Below are positions 7,775 to 17,154 of a DNA stretch of 64,000 bases, piece by piece (within the stretch, counting starts at the first letter, position 1; each line of letters starts with the position of its first letter). The position numbers were made by a program, and so were the translations under genes. The DNA comes from Gemmatimonadales bacterium UBA4456. GTDB taxonomy: Bacteria; Gemmatimonadota; Gemmatimonadetes; Longimicrobiales; Gaopeijiaceae. Below the pieces are notes generated by a model. That model searched no databases. It was not told the DNA's origin and worked only from the letters and a program-made list of their open reading frames with translations. Where the stretch lies: assembly GCA_002390225.1 (NCBI GenBank), contig DGOW01000050.1, forward strand, positions 11,074-75,073, given 5' to 3'.

Positions 7775-10495
7775 ATGAATGATTTGGACTTCCCCGAACT
7801 GCCGTCCGACGATGAGCTGGGGATCACCGACGAAGATCGAGAACAATTCGAGCAGGACGTCGAAAACGATTCGCCGGAGGTAAGCGATCCCGAGCTCGAG
7901 TCGCTTCTGGGTGACACACCAGTGAAGTCCAGGGGTGGTGCGAAGACCGGTGCGTCAGAGGACGGCAAGGGATCGCAGCAGGAACCCGAGGCCACGTCGA
8001 CTGCTGGGGGTCGGGACGATGCGGTCCGACGGACCTGGCGAGGCCCGCTCACCCTGGTGGCACTTCTTCTGATTTCAGCCTTTGCGAGCAGCAGGACAGG
8101 CCTGCCGAAGCCGGTCCCGGCGAACGGGCCAGACTCCGTATTTTCCTCGTCGAGGGCGATGTCCATGCTCGTTGAGATGGTGCGCCGGGCACATCCGCCA
8201 GGATCGCCGGAGCACGCCTGGGTGCGTGACTTCATCATTGGCGAGATGACCGAGCTTGGTATGGATCCTGAAATCCAGACCACGACGAGTCTCGTGCAGG
8301 GCGAGACTCGTGCTCGAGCGGCGACGATACGAAACATCGTGGGCGTCATCCCCGGGACGGCCCCGACCGGTGGGGTGCTTATCACAGCGCACTATGACAG
8401 CCGCGAGATCGCTGTTGGTGCGGGGGATGATGGTTCGGGGGTCGTGGCTGCACTCGAAGCGATTCGCGCGATCCGCACCGGTCCTCCGCTTCAGAACGAC
8501 CTGATTGTTGTCTTCACGGACGCCGAAGAGCTCGGCCTGTTGGGTGCTCGTGCCTTCGTCGCCGAGCACGAGCTGATGGCGGACGTCGACATCGTGCTTT
8601 CCTTCGAGATGCGAGGTGCCGGTGGCCCCTCCATCATGTTCGAGACAGCGGAGGACAACGGCTGGATCGTGCGCACGATGAAAGAGTGGGACACGCACCC
8701 CTTTGCGAATTCGATGTCGTACGAGGTCTACAAGCGCATGCCGAACGGGACGGATTTCACCCCGTTCATCGAGGCCGGGACGCAAGGCCTGAATTTCGCG
8801 TCGATCGACAATGCGCACGTGTACCACCAGGTATTCGACACGCCGGATAACCTCTCAGAGGCGACACTCCAGCATCATGGCATTCACGCACTTGGGGCGC
8901 TGAAGTACTACGGGAACGCGGACCTCACGTCGGTGAATGAGGACAACGTGACCTACGTCTCGGTTCCGGGACTGGGGTTGTTCGTCTACGGGCAGGTCTG
9001 GGTGCTCCCGATTTCCGGCCTTTTGCTCGCACTGCTCGTCGTCGTCGTTCTGGCTGGCCGCAGGTTTGGCGCTGCGCCGAAGGGCATGATCCTGGGGATC
9101 GCAGGTTCTCTCCTGGTGTGCGGGGCTGCGTACGGCCTCGGGTACGGCCTCATGCAGTGGTTGCCGGGTATACACGGTGAGGATGGCATGCTGCATGGGT
9201 CGGTCTTCCACAAGGAAGGCTGGTATGTCCTTGCCATCGGCTTCGGTACACTGGCTGTGGTCATCTTGGTGACCGGCGTGTTGGGCAGATGGGCTTCGGT
9301 TGTGGAGCTCTCTATCGGCGCGCTCGTTCTGCCCGCAGGCCTGGCGGTTGCACTCAGCGTGGCAGCACCGCTAGCTGCCATGAACCTGCAATGGCCGGCC
9401 GTGGCTGCAGGCCTCTCCATTCTGATCCTGACAGTCCTCAGGGATCGTCGTGAGGGCACCGTTGGTTGGGTATCGACGCTGATCCTGGCTGTGCCGGTGA
9501 TTCTCCTCCTCGAGCCCATCGTCGAGTTGATCTGGCTCGCCCTGACGTTGCGGATGGCGGGGATCATTGGTGTGCTGGTGGCGCTGATGTTGCTGCTCTG
9601 CCTTCCGTTGCTCAACGCACTCCGGCATCCGAATGTCTGGTGGGCACCCCTGACCGCCCTCGTGCTTGCCGGCTCCGCACTAGGGGTGGGTGTGTTGGGC
9701 ACTCGATCCAATGCGGACCGCCCGGCGCCCAGCACGCTGGTCTACGCGTACGAGCACGGCAGCGGTGACGCCCTGTGGGCTACGTCGCCAGGCGACCGGG
9801 ATCGGCCCGGTGTGATATGGGCGGCGTCCACGGCGCGGGTAGCATTCGATGAGATCAGGGATCTCTCGGCGTTCGGTTATCCGGGTGGGGACGTTCCTGC
9901 CGCGACGGCTCCAATCTTCGAGGTGACGCCCCCGGAAGCCTACGTCCTCGCCGACAACGTGGAGGACGGTGCACGTGTCGTCGATCTGCGGGTCCGTTCC
10001 CGGATTGGGGCAGAGGCGATGCAGTTCCACCTGGACGCTGGCGTGGTTTTGCAGTCGATCAACGGCGTTCCGATCGAGAACGGAGCGACGGTCCAGATCG
10101 TGGAGCATTGGGGTGAACCCGACGGTGCAGTGGCCCTGAGTCTCAGGATGCCGGCCGGCTCACCCATTGGCGTGCACGTCGTCGAACATCTCCTGCGGCC
10201 TGACGAGATCGTCGGCGAGGGGCGCTTCGACCGGCCCGGGCGCCTAGCGCCGAACGTGAACTGGATGAGCGACCGGGCGATGATCCGGTTCTCCGTGGCC
10301 GCGTTCGCGGATCCGCAACATGCGATGCTAAATCTCGCGGCTCCCCCTGCTGCGCTGTCGGATGGATCGGGCGTTATGGTCGCGGACACGCTGGCCGTGG
10401 ATTCACTCGTCGCGGATTCAGTCAGGATCGGTACGACTACCGCCAACGACACCGTGACCTTGGACACCGTCCTGACCGAGCGACGCGTTCCATGA
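7775..10495 (+). CDS. Membrane-anchored M28 family zinc aminopeptidase
   Basis: 906 residues. The N-terminal 85 residues are acidic and low in complexity, followed by one membrane helix near 92-108. The M28 catalytic domain (about 125-370) has A-H-Y-D-S, D-D-G-S-G, the T-D-A-E-E-L-G-L-L-G acid pair and a late Y-H-Q-x-x-D histidine, the usual two-zinc ligand set. The second half is a bundle of about eight to nine hydrophobic helices and a C-terminal beta-rich domain. This layout resembles ER-type Fxna/ERMP1 peptidases and bacterial relatives. It probably removes N-terminal residues from peptides at the outer face of the membrane. The stop overlaps the next gene by 4 bases. Confidence 0.88.
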   Translation: MNDLDFPELPSDDELGITDEDREQFEQDVENDSPEVSDPELESLLGDTPVKSRGGAKTGASEDGKGSQQEPEATSTAGGRDDAVRRTWRGPLTLVALLLISAFASSRTGLPKPVPANGPDSVFSSSRAMSMLVEMVRRAHPPGSPEHAWVRDFIIGEMTELGMDPEIQTTTSLVQGETRARAATIRNIVGVIPGTAPTGGVLITAHYDSREIAVGAGDDGSGVVAALEAIRAIRTGPPLQNDLIVVFTDAEELGLLGARAFVAEHELMADVDIVLSFEMRGAGGPSIMFETAEDNGWIVRTMKEWDTHPFANSMSYEVYKRMPNGTDFTPFIEAGTQGLNFASIDNAHVYHQVFDTPDNLSEATLQHHGIHALGALKYYGNADLTSVNEDNVTYVSVPGLGLFVYGQVWVLPISGLLLALLVVVVLAGRRFGAAPKGMILGIAGSLLVCGAAYGLGYGLMQWLPGIHGEDGMLHGSVFHKEGWYVLAIGFGTLAVVILVTGVLGRWASVVELSIGALVLPAGLAVALSVAAPLAAMNLQWPAVAAGLSILILTVLRDRREGTVGWVSTLILAVPVILLLEPIVELIWLALTLRMAGIIGVLVALMLLLCLPLLNALRHPNVWWAPLTALVLAGSALGVGVLGTRSNADRPAPSTLVYAYEHGSGDALWATSPGDRDRPGVIWAASTARVAFDEIRDLSAFGYPGGDVPAATAPIFEVTPPEAYVLADNVEDGARVVDLRVRSRIGAEAMQFHLDAGVVLQSINGVPIENGATVQIVEHWGEPDGAVALSLRMPAGSPIGVHVVEHLLRPDEIVGEGRFDRPGRLAPNVNWMSDRAMIRFSVAAFADPQHAMLNLAAPPAALSDGSGVMVADTLAVDSLVADSVRIGTTTANDTVTLDTVLTERRVP

Positions 10496-11541
10496 ATCGA
10501 CACACCCCGGTCGGCTCCTCGTTGGCTACCCTCGCGGTTGGCTGTCTGCTACTGCTGGCTGCATGCACGCCAGCCGAGGATGAACCTCGGTCGTTCGCCG
10601 GCGATCCGGTCTTCGACCTTCCGTCCTGGTCCGGTCGCTGGTTCAAGGGCAACACGCACGCGCATACGACGAACAGTGACGGTGACTCAACGCCGGATTA
10701 CGTGGCTGCGTGGTATAAGGAGCACGGTTACGACTTCCTCGTTCTTTCCGACCACAATGTCTTTACGGATCCGGCCACGCTGGCCCACCTCGTCGACGAC
10801 AGCTTTTTGCTGATTCCCGGCGAGGAGGTCACATCGAGTTTCGACAGCGCGTCCGTGCACGTGAACGGCCTCAACCTTCCGCATCTCGTGGAAGCCCGGC
10901 AGGCGGAGACGCTGATCGCGACCATCCAGGCGAACGTTGATGCGATCCGCGAGGTCGACGGCGTGCCGCACATCAACCATCCGAACTTCCGCTGGTCGTT
11001 CGGTGCCGAGGAACTCGCGCAGGTCGAGCATGATCGGCTGCTCGAGATCTGGAACGGCCACCCCACGGTTCATAACGACGGGGGCGGTGCCTCACCGTCA
11101 CTGGAGGAGATCTGGGACATCCTGCTGACCGGCGGGAAGACCATCTTCGGGATTGCCGTCGACGATGCACACCACTTCCAGGGGGAGTTTCACCCCGATC
11201 GAGCGAACCCCGGCCGTGGTTGGGTTGCAGTGAGGGCTGCGGCTCTGGACGCCGCCGAACTCATGGCGAGTCTGGAGGCGGGACATTTCTATGCCAGCAC
11301 CGGCGTAGAGCTCGTCGAGATCGCGGTGCGACCGACGAGTCTCGAGGTCCACATCGCTCAGGACCGTGACTTCCGATACGTGACGATGTTCATTGGCGCG
11401 TCCGGGGAGATCCTGCTCGAGACCGAGGATAATCCGGCGGTCTTTCAGTTGACCGAGGACGTCGGCTACGTTCGAGCACGCGTGAGCAATTCCCGGTCCG
11501 ACTATGCGTGGACTCAGCCTGTGTTTGTGACCCGACGCTGA
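10492..11541 (+). CDS. PHP-domain metal-dependent hydrolase, lipoprotein
   Basis: 349 residues with a clear lipobox (L-L-A-A-C, Cys near residue 25). The PHP fold follows with N-T-H-A-H-T, S-D-G-D-S-T-P and L-S-D-H-N, giving the histidines and aspartates of the metal site. Later I-N-H-P-N and D-D-A-H-H complete it. Exported PHP proteins are likely phosphoesterases, but the substrate is not predictable. Its ATG overlaps the M28 stop, so they are co-translated. Confidence 0.85.
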   Translation: MNRHTPVGSSLATLAVGCLLLLAACTPAEDEPRSFAGDPVFDLPSWSGRWFKGNTHAHTTNSDGDSTPDYVAAWYKEHGYDFLVLSDHNVFTDPATLAHLVDDSFLLIPGEEVTSSFDSASVHVNGLNLPHLVEARQAETLIATIQANVDAIREVDGVPHINHPNFRWSFGAEELAQVEHDRLLEIWNGHPTVHNDGGGASPSLEEIWDILLTGGKTIFGIAVDDAHHFQGEFHPDRANPGRGWVAVRAAALDAAELMASLEAGHFYASTGVELVEIAVRPTSLEVHIAQDRDFRYVTMFIGASGEILLETEDNPAVFQLTEDVGYVRARVSNSRSDYAWTQPVFVTRR

Positions 11542-11564
11542 CTCGATACGTTATGAATCGAGTC
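11540..11564 (+). terminator. Inverted repeat at the end of the PHP gene
   Basis: GACTCGAT at 11540-11547 is a perfect inverted repeat of ATCGAGTC at 11557-11564, with a 9-base loop. It starts on the stop codon. A T-run occurs only about 40 bases later (11601-11606), so it is an imperfect intrinsic terminator at best. Confidence 0.35.
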
Positions 11565-11690
11565 CGGATGACCTCGTGAGCCTGCGTCGTGTTTCCAGAG
11601 TCTTTTTGAGGTGGCCTTTAACGCTTGAGTGGTTTAGACACTCTCATTCTTCACAACGGTGTGCGAACGACCTCTTGGCGGAGCAATGAA

Positions 11691-12485
11691 ATGAAGAAGA
11701 CGATGCGGTGGCTCTCCCGAAGTACAATTCTGGCGGTTATGGTCGGAGTCGCAGCATGTGACGATGCGACGACGATCGAAAACCTCGATGACCCACTCCT
11801 GATCGATGCGGCGATGCTTGCGGCCGACGCGACGATCGAAGAGGCACGGATGTGGCGCGAACCCTTCTTGTTCGGGCCCCTTCCGGGAGAGGCATCTGGC
11901 TCTCAGCAGGTTCCGGGGGCACGCCCGGGTGGTCGCGGTAGCTGGAGTGGTGCGCTGGAGGGTACGCGGAGTGTCGTCTTTTACGACGCAGACGAGGTTG
12001 AGCAGGACGCGTATGATGAGCTCACGACCGAGGAGATCCACATCGGCCACCGGGTCGTTGGCCTGATCGAACGTGATCGATTCTCAGCCGAGATTGAGCG
12101 CAATCGGATGATGGTCGTCAGCGGGCTGACCGGCGAAGAGACAACGCGCACCTGGAATGGCTCCGGAAACAGCTACGTGAGCCGCAATGGCGTGCTCGCG
12201 GATGGTACGGAGCGATCGCACACGATGGACGGTTCAGCCGTCTATGCGAACGTCGTCGTCCCCATACCCGGGACAGAGCCTCGCTACCCGTTGTCTGGTA
12301 CCGTCGAGCGGTCGATGACGGTTACGAGGACCTCGGCCGAGGGGACGGAAACCCGCGAGGTGAGTATCGTCATCACCTTCGATGGGTCGCAGTATGCCGA
12401 TGCCGTGGTCAATGGTGAAGCCATTGAGATCGACCTTGCTGCGGAGGACAGGCGCCGTCCGTTCCGCCGGAAACGGGGTGGATGA
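11691..12485 (+). CDS. Uncharacterised lipoprotein
   Basis: 264 residues from the ATG at 11691, chosen because it gives a basic start (M-K-K-T), a hydrophobic stretch and a lipobox ending A-A-C near residue 23. A GGCGGAG-like ribosome site lies about 9 bases upstream. The rest is soluble, rich in Thr, Glu and Asp, with repeated beta-strand-like segments. No known domain was recognised. A perfect terminator follows, so the gene is probably monocistronic. Confidence 0.75.
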   Translation: MKKTMRWLSRSTILAVMVGVAACDDATTIENLDDPLLIDAAMLAADATIEEARMWREPFLFGPLPGEASGSQQVPGARPGGRGSWSGALEGTRSVVFYDADEVEQDAYDELTTEEIHIGHRVVGLIERDRFSAEIERNRMMVVSGLTGEETTRTWNGSGNSYVSRNGVLADGTERSHTMDGSAVYANVVVPIPGTEPRYPLSGTVERSMTVTRTSAEGTETREVSIVITFDGSQYADAVVNGEAIEIDLAAEDRRRPFRRKRGG

Positions 12486-12515
12486 TCACCAAAATAGAAC
12501 GCACGTTCTGAAGCG

Positions 12516-12552
12516 AAGGGGGGTGGCGGATGATTCTTCCGCCACCCCCCTT
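12516..12552. terminator. Strong bidirectional terminator between convergent genes
   Basis: Bases 12516-12530 and 12538-12552 form a perfect 15-bp stem with a 7-base loop; the core is GGGGGGTGGCGGA. The plus side ends in TTCTTC and the other side in A-rich sequence. It sits between genes converging at 12485 and 12600, so it probably serves both. Confidence 0.78.
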
Positions 12553-12599
12553 CTTCAGGCATCTACGTGGCCGAGAATTGCCCCTGAGACCTGAGTAGA

Positions 12600-13844
12600 T
12601 CAGTTCGGCTCGAAGTAGCCCATGTGCTGAAGCATGTAGTCACGGATGACGCGTGAAAGGATCGCCGCGTACCTCCGCTGATTGAGATCGGTGTCGCGGA
12701 GTCCCCGGAAGTGGTGCTCCAGCTGAATACCGCTCACCAGCTCTGAGTCGAACAGCGAGCCGTGCTGCCGCGTGCTGTATCCCCCGGTAAAGTAGGGGTC
12801 GTCACCAGGCATGGGACTCGTGGGACTCGGGATGGCGGGTACACCCCCTGCCTCCAGCATTCCTCCGAAGCTGACGGGCCCTCGAAGGACCTCGGCGAAT
12901 TGGACCGGGGAGTCGCGACCAATCTCCCGAATGCTCGATCGAAGCACATAGCTCAGTGAACTGATCGAGGCGTCGGAGCGATTCAGGTCGTCCCGCGTGA
13001 GTAGGTAGCCGAGTTCGACACGCTCGATCGCATGCCCATGTCCGTGCATGTCGAAGTACATACCCTCGCCGCCCGTCGCGATCGCGGAGCGAGCTGAACC
13101 GATGAAGTCGTGGTATTCCGTCCAGGCTCGCTCGGCAAAGGGATTGCCCTGGGCGGCCTCGACGATCTCACGGTTCGGATCGAGCTTGGCGCGATTGAGG
13201 TGCGACAGCACCACGTGCGGGGCCTGGCCGGTCAGCTCGATCAGTGCTTCTCGTACTTCGAGCGTAAGCTGTAGCGTGTTCTGATCACGGACCAGCGTCC
13301 CGCTTTTGCGGTTTGCGATTTCCAGAGGCCCCAGGCCACCATCGTGTGGCGCGGACAGCACGACAGGGAGCTCTCCGGGAATGTATTCGACGTAGTTTCT
13401 GCGACCGAAATAGCTGACACCGGCCTCGAATACCTCGTGATCCGGTGGGTCGTACACCTCGACCCTCACCGTGTCGGCCGCCGAGGCGAGCTGGGCGATG
13501 AGCAGAACTTCCCCGGCAGCGATGCCACGCACGAACCCATTACCACTGACCGATGCCACCGTCGCGTCGGTAGTCGACCACTGGACTCCGGCGGCAGAGG
13601 CAGCAGCTCCGGCACTTCCCAGCGCCTGTAGCGTGAAGATCTCCGTGTCACCCAGGAGCACGAGCGCGACATCCGGGAAGATCCGTATCTGACGGACTTC
13701 TATGCCCGCCGGTTCTTCACACGCGGTCGTCGCGATGGCGAGCGCCAGGAGTAGTGCACAGGACGGAGATGGTCCGGGCCTTGAGCAACCCGTTGGTGAC
13801 ATTGTTGCGCCGGGGGCTAGTGGGATCATGGCTGCAATGTACAA
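12600..13844 (-). CDS. Lipoprotein with bacterial Ig-like domain and N-formylglutamate amidohydrolase-like domain
   Basis: 414 residues from the first ATG; later ATGs (codons 6 and 15) are possible starts. A lipobox ends at T-T-A-C near residue 43. Residues 50-130 look like a BIG2 immunoglobulin-like domain (S-T-x-x-x-x-A-x-V-S-x-x-G-x-V-x-G-x-A-x-G). From about 155 on the protein resembles N-formylglutamate amidohydrolase: S-A-P-H-D-G, D-x-N-T near 190, a D-M-H-G-H-G-H metal-binding strand, then D-D-L-N-R. The family hydrolyses amide bonds with zinc. The surface anchor plus Ig spacer suggests an extracellular amidase. The exact substrate is unknown. Confidence 0.78.
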   Translation of the reverse strand: MYIAAMIPLAPGATMSPTGCSRPGPSPSCALLLALAIATTACEEPAGIEVRQIRIFPDVALVLLGDTEIFTLQALGSAGAAASAAGVQWSTTDATVASVSGNGFVRGIAAGEVLLIAQLASAADTVRVEVYDPPDHEVFEAGVSYFGRRNYVEYIPGELPVVLSAPHDGGLGPLEIANRKSGTLVRDQNTLQLTLEVREALIELTGQAPHVVLSHLNRAKLDPNREIVEAAQGNPFAERAWTEYHDFIGSARSAIATGGEGMYFDMHGHGHAIERVELGYLLTRDDLNRSDASISSLSYVLRSSIREIGRDSPVQFAEVLRGPVSFGGMLEAGGVPAIPSPTSPMPGDDPYFTGGYSTRQHGSLFDSELVSGIQLEHHFRGLRDTDLNQRRYAAILSRVIRDYMLQHMGYFEPN

Positions 13845-13898
13845 TCCGGTGGCAATGTGGTGTCACGTGGTGGCCGTGACCGTGGCCTCGGAGATGAC

Positions 13899-16115
13899 AT
13901 GACGAATCGCTTGTTCTCATTCTGCCTGACCGTCCTGGCGCTCTCCGGTACGGCGGTCGCCCCAGGCGAGGCCCAGACGATGCCGGCTATCGCCTCCACC
14001 GACACCGCTCTTGCGCTCTCCAGCCGCGTCGAGATCCTTCGGACGGAATACGGGATACCGCACATTTTTGCCGAAGACTGGAAGGCCTTCGGGTTTGCGA
14101 TGGGCTGGGTCCAGTCGGAGGACTACGGGGATCAGGTCGCCGTCGGGATCGTGCGGGGCCGTGGCGTGTTCGGCCGCTATGCCGGTCGGGACTCGATTGC
14201 TGGGGATTTCGCCGCCCGGGAGGCACATGCGGTCGCGGCAGCGCGTTACGCCTCTCTCGAGCCTCGAGCGCGAGCCACGTACGACGGCTTCGCGGAGGGG
14301 GTGAACGAGTACGCACGTCAGTATCCACAACTCTTTCCGGACTGGCTGGTGCCCGACTTCACCGGCGTGGATGCGCTCGCCAATGACGTGTACACCTGGA
14401 GTCGGAGCGACGCTGCCGCGTTCCTGAGAGCGGAAGGGCGCCGGGCCGCTGCCCGGAACGCTGAGTCTCGTGCGCCCGCGCCGTCCTTGCCCGATCGGCC
14501 TGCGTCTTGGGACCACGCGGAGGAGCAGGCGTCTTTGTTCGATCCGATCGCAGACGGATCGAACGCATGGGCACTCGACGGATCACGCACGACCTCCGGA
14601 CACGCGATCCTGCTGCGTAACCCCCATCTGTCCTGGTCGGCCGGTTACTACGAGGCCCATGTCCGGATCGGTGATGAACTCGAGTTCTACGGAGACTTCC
14701 GTATCGGTGGAGCCTTCGGGATCATCGGTGGCTTCAATCGCCATCTGGGCTGGGCGACCACGAATAACTCACCCCGGTACTCCCAGGTCTACGCGGTTCT
14801 GCGCCATCCCTCCCGGGCTGACCATGTGCTCATGGATGGCGAGGCCGTCGCACTGAGTGACTCGACCATCACCGTTGAGTGGACCGAGCCGGATGGCCGC
14901 ACGGGCACGGAATCAGAGGTCACGCCGTGGAGCCCCTGGGGTCCCGTGATTCATGAGGACGACGACTACGCCTACGTCCTTACCGATGGGCGAGACGGTC
15001 AGTATCAGCGGGGTGAGCAGCTGGTCCGCATGATGACGTCCGAGTCACTGGATGAGTGGCTGGACATCATGCGGATCCGGGCGCACGCGAGCTCGAACTT
15101 CACCTATGCCGACGCCGACGGAAACATCGCCCTCTATTACAACGCCCGTATCCCGGACCTGCCGCACGAGCCGACGGGAGACTCTGCGGCTGTAGCACGT
15201 TCTCGCTCAGACATGTGGAGCGAGGTCGCACCATGGGAGAGTCTCCCACTCTACGTGAATCCACCGGGTGGATACGTACAGCAGGCCAACGACCCACCGG
15301 ATTTCATCAACCTGAACGTGGTGCTCGACCGTGATACCGTCACACAGAATCTGCCGGACCCACGCCTTCGGCTCCGCAGCCAGCTCTCTTTTGACCTGAT
15401 TCACGGCGAGGACCAACTGAGCCTCGAAGACGTAGTGGAGAGGAAGCACTCACCTCGGATGCTCGCAGCCGAGCGCATGCTCGACGATCTCCTGGCAGCC
15501 CTCGTTGCGACGGAACCCGAGCCCTCTCTGGAGCGAGCACGAAGGATCCTGAGCGAGTGGGATCGCACAGCCGCCGCCGAGAGCCGCGGTGGTGTCCTCT
15601 TCAAGGCGTGGTTCAATGCCTATATGCAGGCCACCGACACGTTGGAGTACCGTGTTGAGTGGGATGCCGCCGCCCCCGTTGAGACACCGGTGGGCGTAGG
15701 CAAACCAGGACGTGCGGTCGCCGCGCTGCGGGTGGCCATGGAAGACCTGTCAGAGGCAGGTATCGCACCCGACGCGATATGGGGTGACGTACACAGGGTC
15801 GTTCACGGGGCCGTCGACGAACCGGTCTCCGGTTGTGAGGGTGGGCTGGGCTGCTTTCGAACTCTCTCCTTCACGACGCTGCCGGATGGCCGGCGCGCCG
15901 TGAACCGTGGCGACGGCTGGGTCTTCGCCGTGGAGTTCGGCGGAGAGCCACGAGGCTACTCGATTCTGGCGTATGGGCAGAGTCGCCTCGAGGACTCTCC
16001 ACACCACGACGACCAGGCATCCATGTTCGCACGAGGTGAAATGAAGCCGATCCTGTGGAGTGCACTCCAGATCGAGGGCTCCGTGGTCCGGAGGTATCGA
16101 CCCGGCGCAAGGTGA
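13899..16115 (+). CDS. Penicillin acylase / acyl-homoserine lactone acylase family (peptidase S45)
   Basis: 738 residues from the ATG at 13899, which follows a GGAG ribosome site and starts a good signal peptide ending at E-A-Q. The Ntn-hydrolase layout is clear: an alpha chain with T-E-Y-G-I-P-H-I-F and G-F-A-M-G, a spacer, and the self-cleavage site D-G-S-N-A-W, where Ser221 becomes the N-terminal nucleophile of the beta chain. Further beta-chain features are N-P-H-L-S-W and G-G-F-N-R-H-L-G-W-A-T-T-N-N. These enzymes hydrolyse amides such as aculeacin, penicillins or AHL signals in the periplasm. The substrate cannot be decided from sequence alone. Confidence 0.88.
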   Translation: MTNRLFSFCLTVLALSGTAVAPGEAQTMPAIASTDTALALSSRVEILRTEYGIPHIFAEDWKAFGFAMGWVQSEDYGDQVAVGIVRGRGVFGRYAGRDSIAGDFAAREAHAVAAARYASLEPRARATYDGFAEGVNEYARQYPQLFPDWLVPDFTGVDALANDVYTWSRSDAAAFLRAEGRRAAARNAESRAPAPSLPDRPASWDHAEEQASLFDPIADGSNAWALDGSRTTSGHAILLRNPHLSWSAGYYEAHVRIGDELEFYGDFRIGGAFGIIGGFNRHLGWATTNNSPRYSQVYAVLRHPSRADHVLMDGEAVALSDSTITVEWTEPDGRTGTESEVTPWSPWGPVIHEDDDYAYVLTDGRDGQYQRGEQLVRMMTSESLDEWLDIMRIRAHASSNFTYADADGNIALYYNARIPDLPHEPTGDSAAVARSRSDMWSEVAPWESLPLYVNPPGGYVQQANDPPDFINLNVVLDRDTVTQNLPDPRLRLRSQLSFDLIHGEDQLSLEDVVERKHSPRMLAAERMLDDLLAALVATEPEPSLERARRILSEWDRTAAAESRGGVLFKAWFNAYMQATDTLEYRVEWDAAAPVETPVGVGKPGRAVAALRVAMEDLSEAGIAPDAIWGDVHRVVHGAVDEPVSGCEGGLGCFRTLSFTTLPDGRRAVNRGDGWVFAVEFGGEPRGYSILAYGQSRLEDSPHHDDQASMFARGEMKPILWSALQIEGSVVRRYRPGAR

Positions 16116-16237
16116 GGTTTGCCATGGGCGCTGGGTGCACGGAGTAGAGAGGCTACGAGGTAGCGCGCCGGGTGTCTCATCCCCATCGTGGTTCTGGGGT
16201 CAAGCTCGGGCGGGAGACAACAAGGAGCGACGATGGG

Positions 16238-16387
16238 ATGGAACTCGGAGCGTTCTCAGTCAGCATTCCAGTCAGAGACCTCGGCGCGTCGCGTGCCTTC
16301 TACCAGAAGATGAGCTTCGAGCAGGTTGGCGGTGATCTCGAGCATTATCTGATGATGGCAATCGGAGCCATGGAGGTCGAACGGTGA
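16238..16387 (+). pseudogene. Truncated VOC (glyoxalase-fold) protein remnant
   Basis: 49 codons from an ATG with an AAGGAG ribosome site 9 bases upstream. The product opens like a VOC-family protein ([14 protein letters not shown], then S-R-A-F-Y-Q-K). It stops after the second strand, where relatives run on for about 70-80 more residues with the rest of the metal site. The 3' end meets the lutA start as GTGA. It is either a deletion remnant or a tiny leader ORF that now couples translation to lutA. Confidence 0.6.
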
Positions 16388-17154
16388 AGGTGTCTCTGTT
16401 CGTGACGTGTCTCGGAGATCAGTTCTTCGCGGATGCGTGCGCCGATGCGGTTCGCCTTCTCAGATATGTAGGTGCTGACGTCTCCTTTCCCCTAGCGCAG
16501 ACCTGCTGTGGGCAGCCGGCTTACAATTCAGGGCATCGAGACGAGGCGCTTCGGATGATGAAGCATACGGTCGACGTGTTCCAGGATTCCGACTATGTCG
16601 TGTTACCCTCAGGCAGCTGTGCGGGTATGATGCGCACACTGTACCCCGAGCTCGCTGGATTCAGTTCAGTGGACGACCCGACTGCTGCAGAGACGATGCA
16701 GAATGCGACGCGTGAGCTGGCTGCACGTACCTTCGAACTATCTCAGTTTCTGGCGACCGTCGTGGGAGTACAGCATCTGGGTAACGGTCTCGATGGTCAG
16801 CGGGTGGCATACCATCATGGTTGTCATGCGCTGCGCGAGCTTGGTGTCTCGTCGGAGCCGGTAGCTCTTCTGCGTGGTGCGGGTGCTCGTGTGATGGAGT
16901 GGTCTGCGGACCAGGAATGCTGTGGTTTTGGAGGCACCTTCTCGGCCAAGCTTCCCGAGGTATCGGCAGCAATGGCGGATCACAAACTCGACACACTACC
17001 TGAGGTGGATGTCGTCACTTCGGCCGATGGCGGCTGCCTGCTTCAGCTTTCTGGTCGAGCTCTACGTCGTAGCTCGGACGTGCCGTTTCGACACCTCGCT
17101 AGCCTGCTCTGGCAGGGCGTCACGGGCACCGCCCAATCAGAGGGACGAACGTGA
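16384..17154 (+). CDS. lutA: L-lactate utilisation protein LutA (Fe-S oxidoreductase)
   Basis: 256 residues, GTG start overlapping the stop of the VOC remnant. Two cysteine-rich CCG motifs, T-C-C-G-Q-P near residue 40 and E-C-C-G-F-G-G near 180, and C-x-G-D-Q near the start are those of LutA/YkgE-type subunits. LutABC oxidises L-lactate to pyruvate in the cytoplasm. It is the first gene of a six-gene operon with overlapping or almost touching genes. Confidence 0.92.
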   Translation: MKVSLFVTCLGDQFFADACADAVRLLRYVGADVSFPLAQTCCGQPAYNSGHRDEALRMMKHTVDVFQDSDYVVLPSGSCAGMMRTLYPELAGFSSVDDPTAAETMQNATRELAARTFELSQFLATVVGVQHLGNGLDGQRVAYHHGCHALRELGVSSEPVALLRGAGARVMEWSADQECCGFGGTFSAKLPEVSAAMADHKLDTLPEVDVVTSADGGCLLQLSGRALRRSSDVPFRHLASLLWQGVTGTAQSEGRT

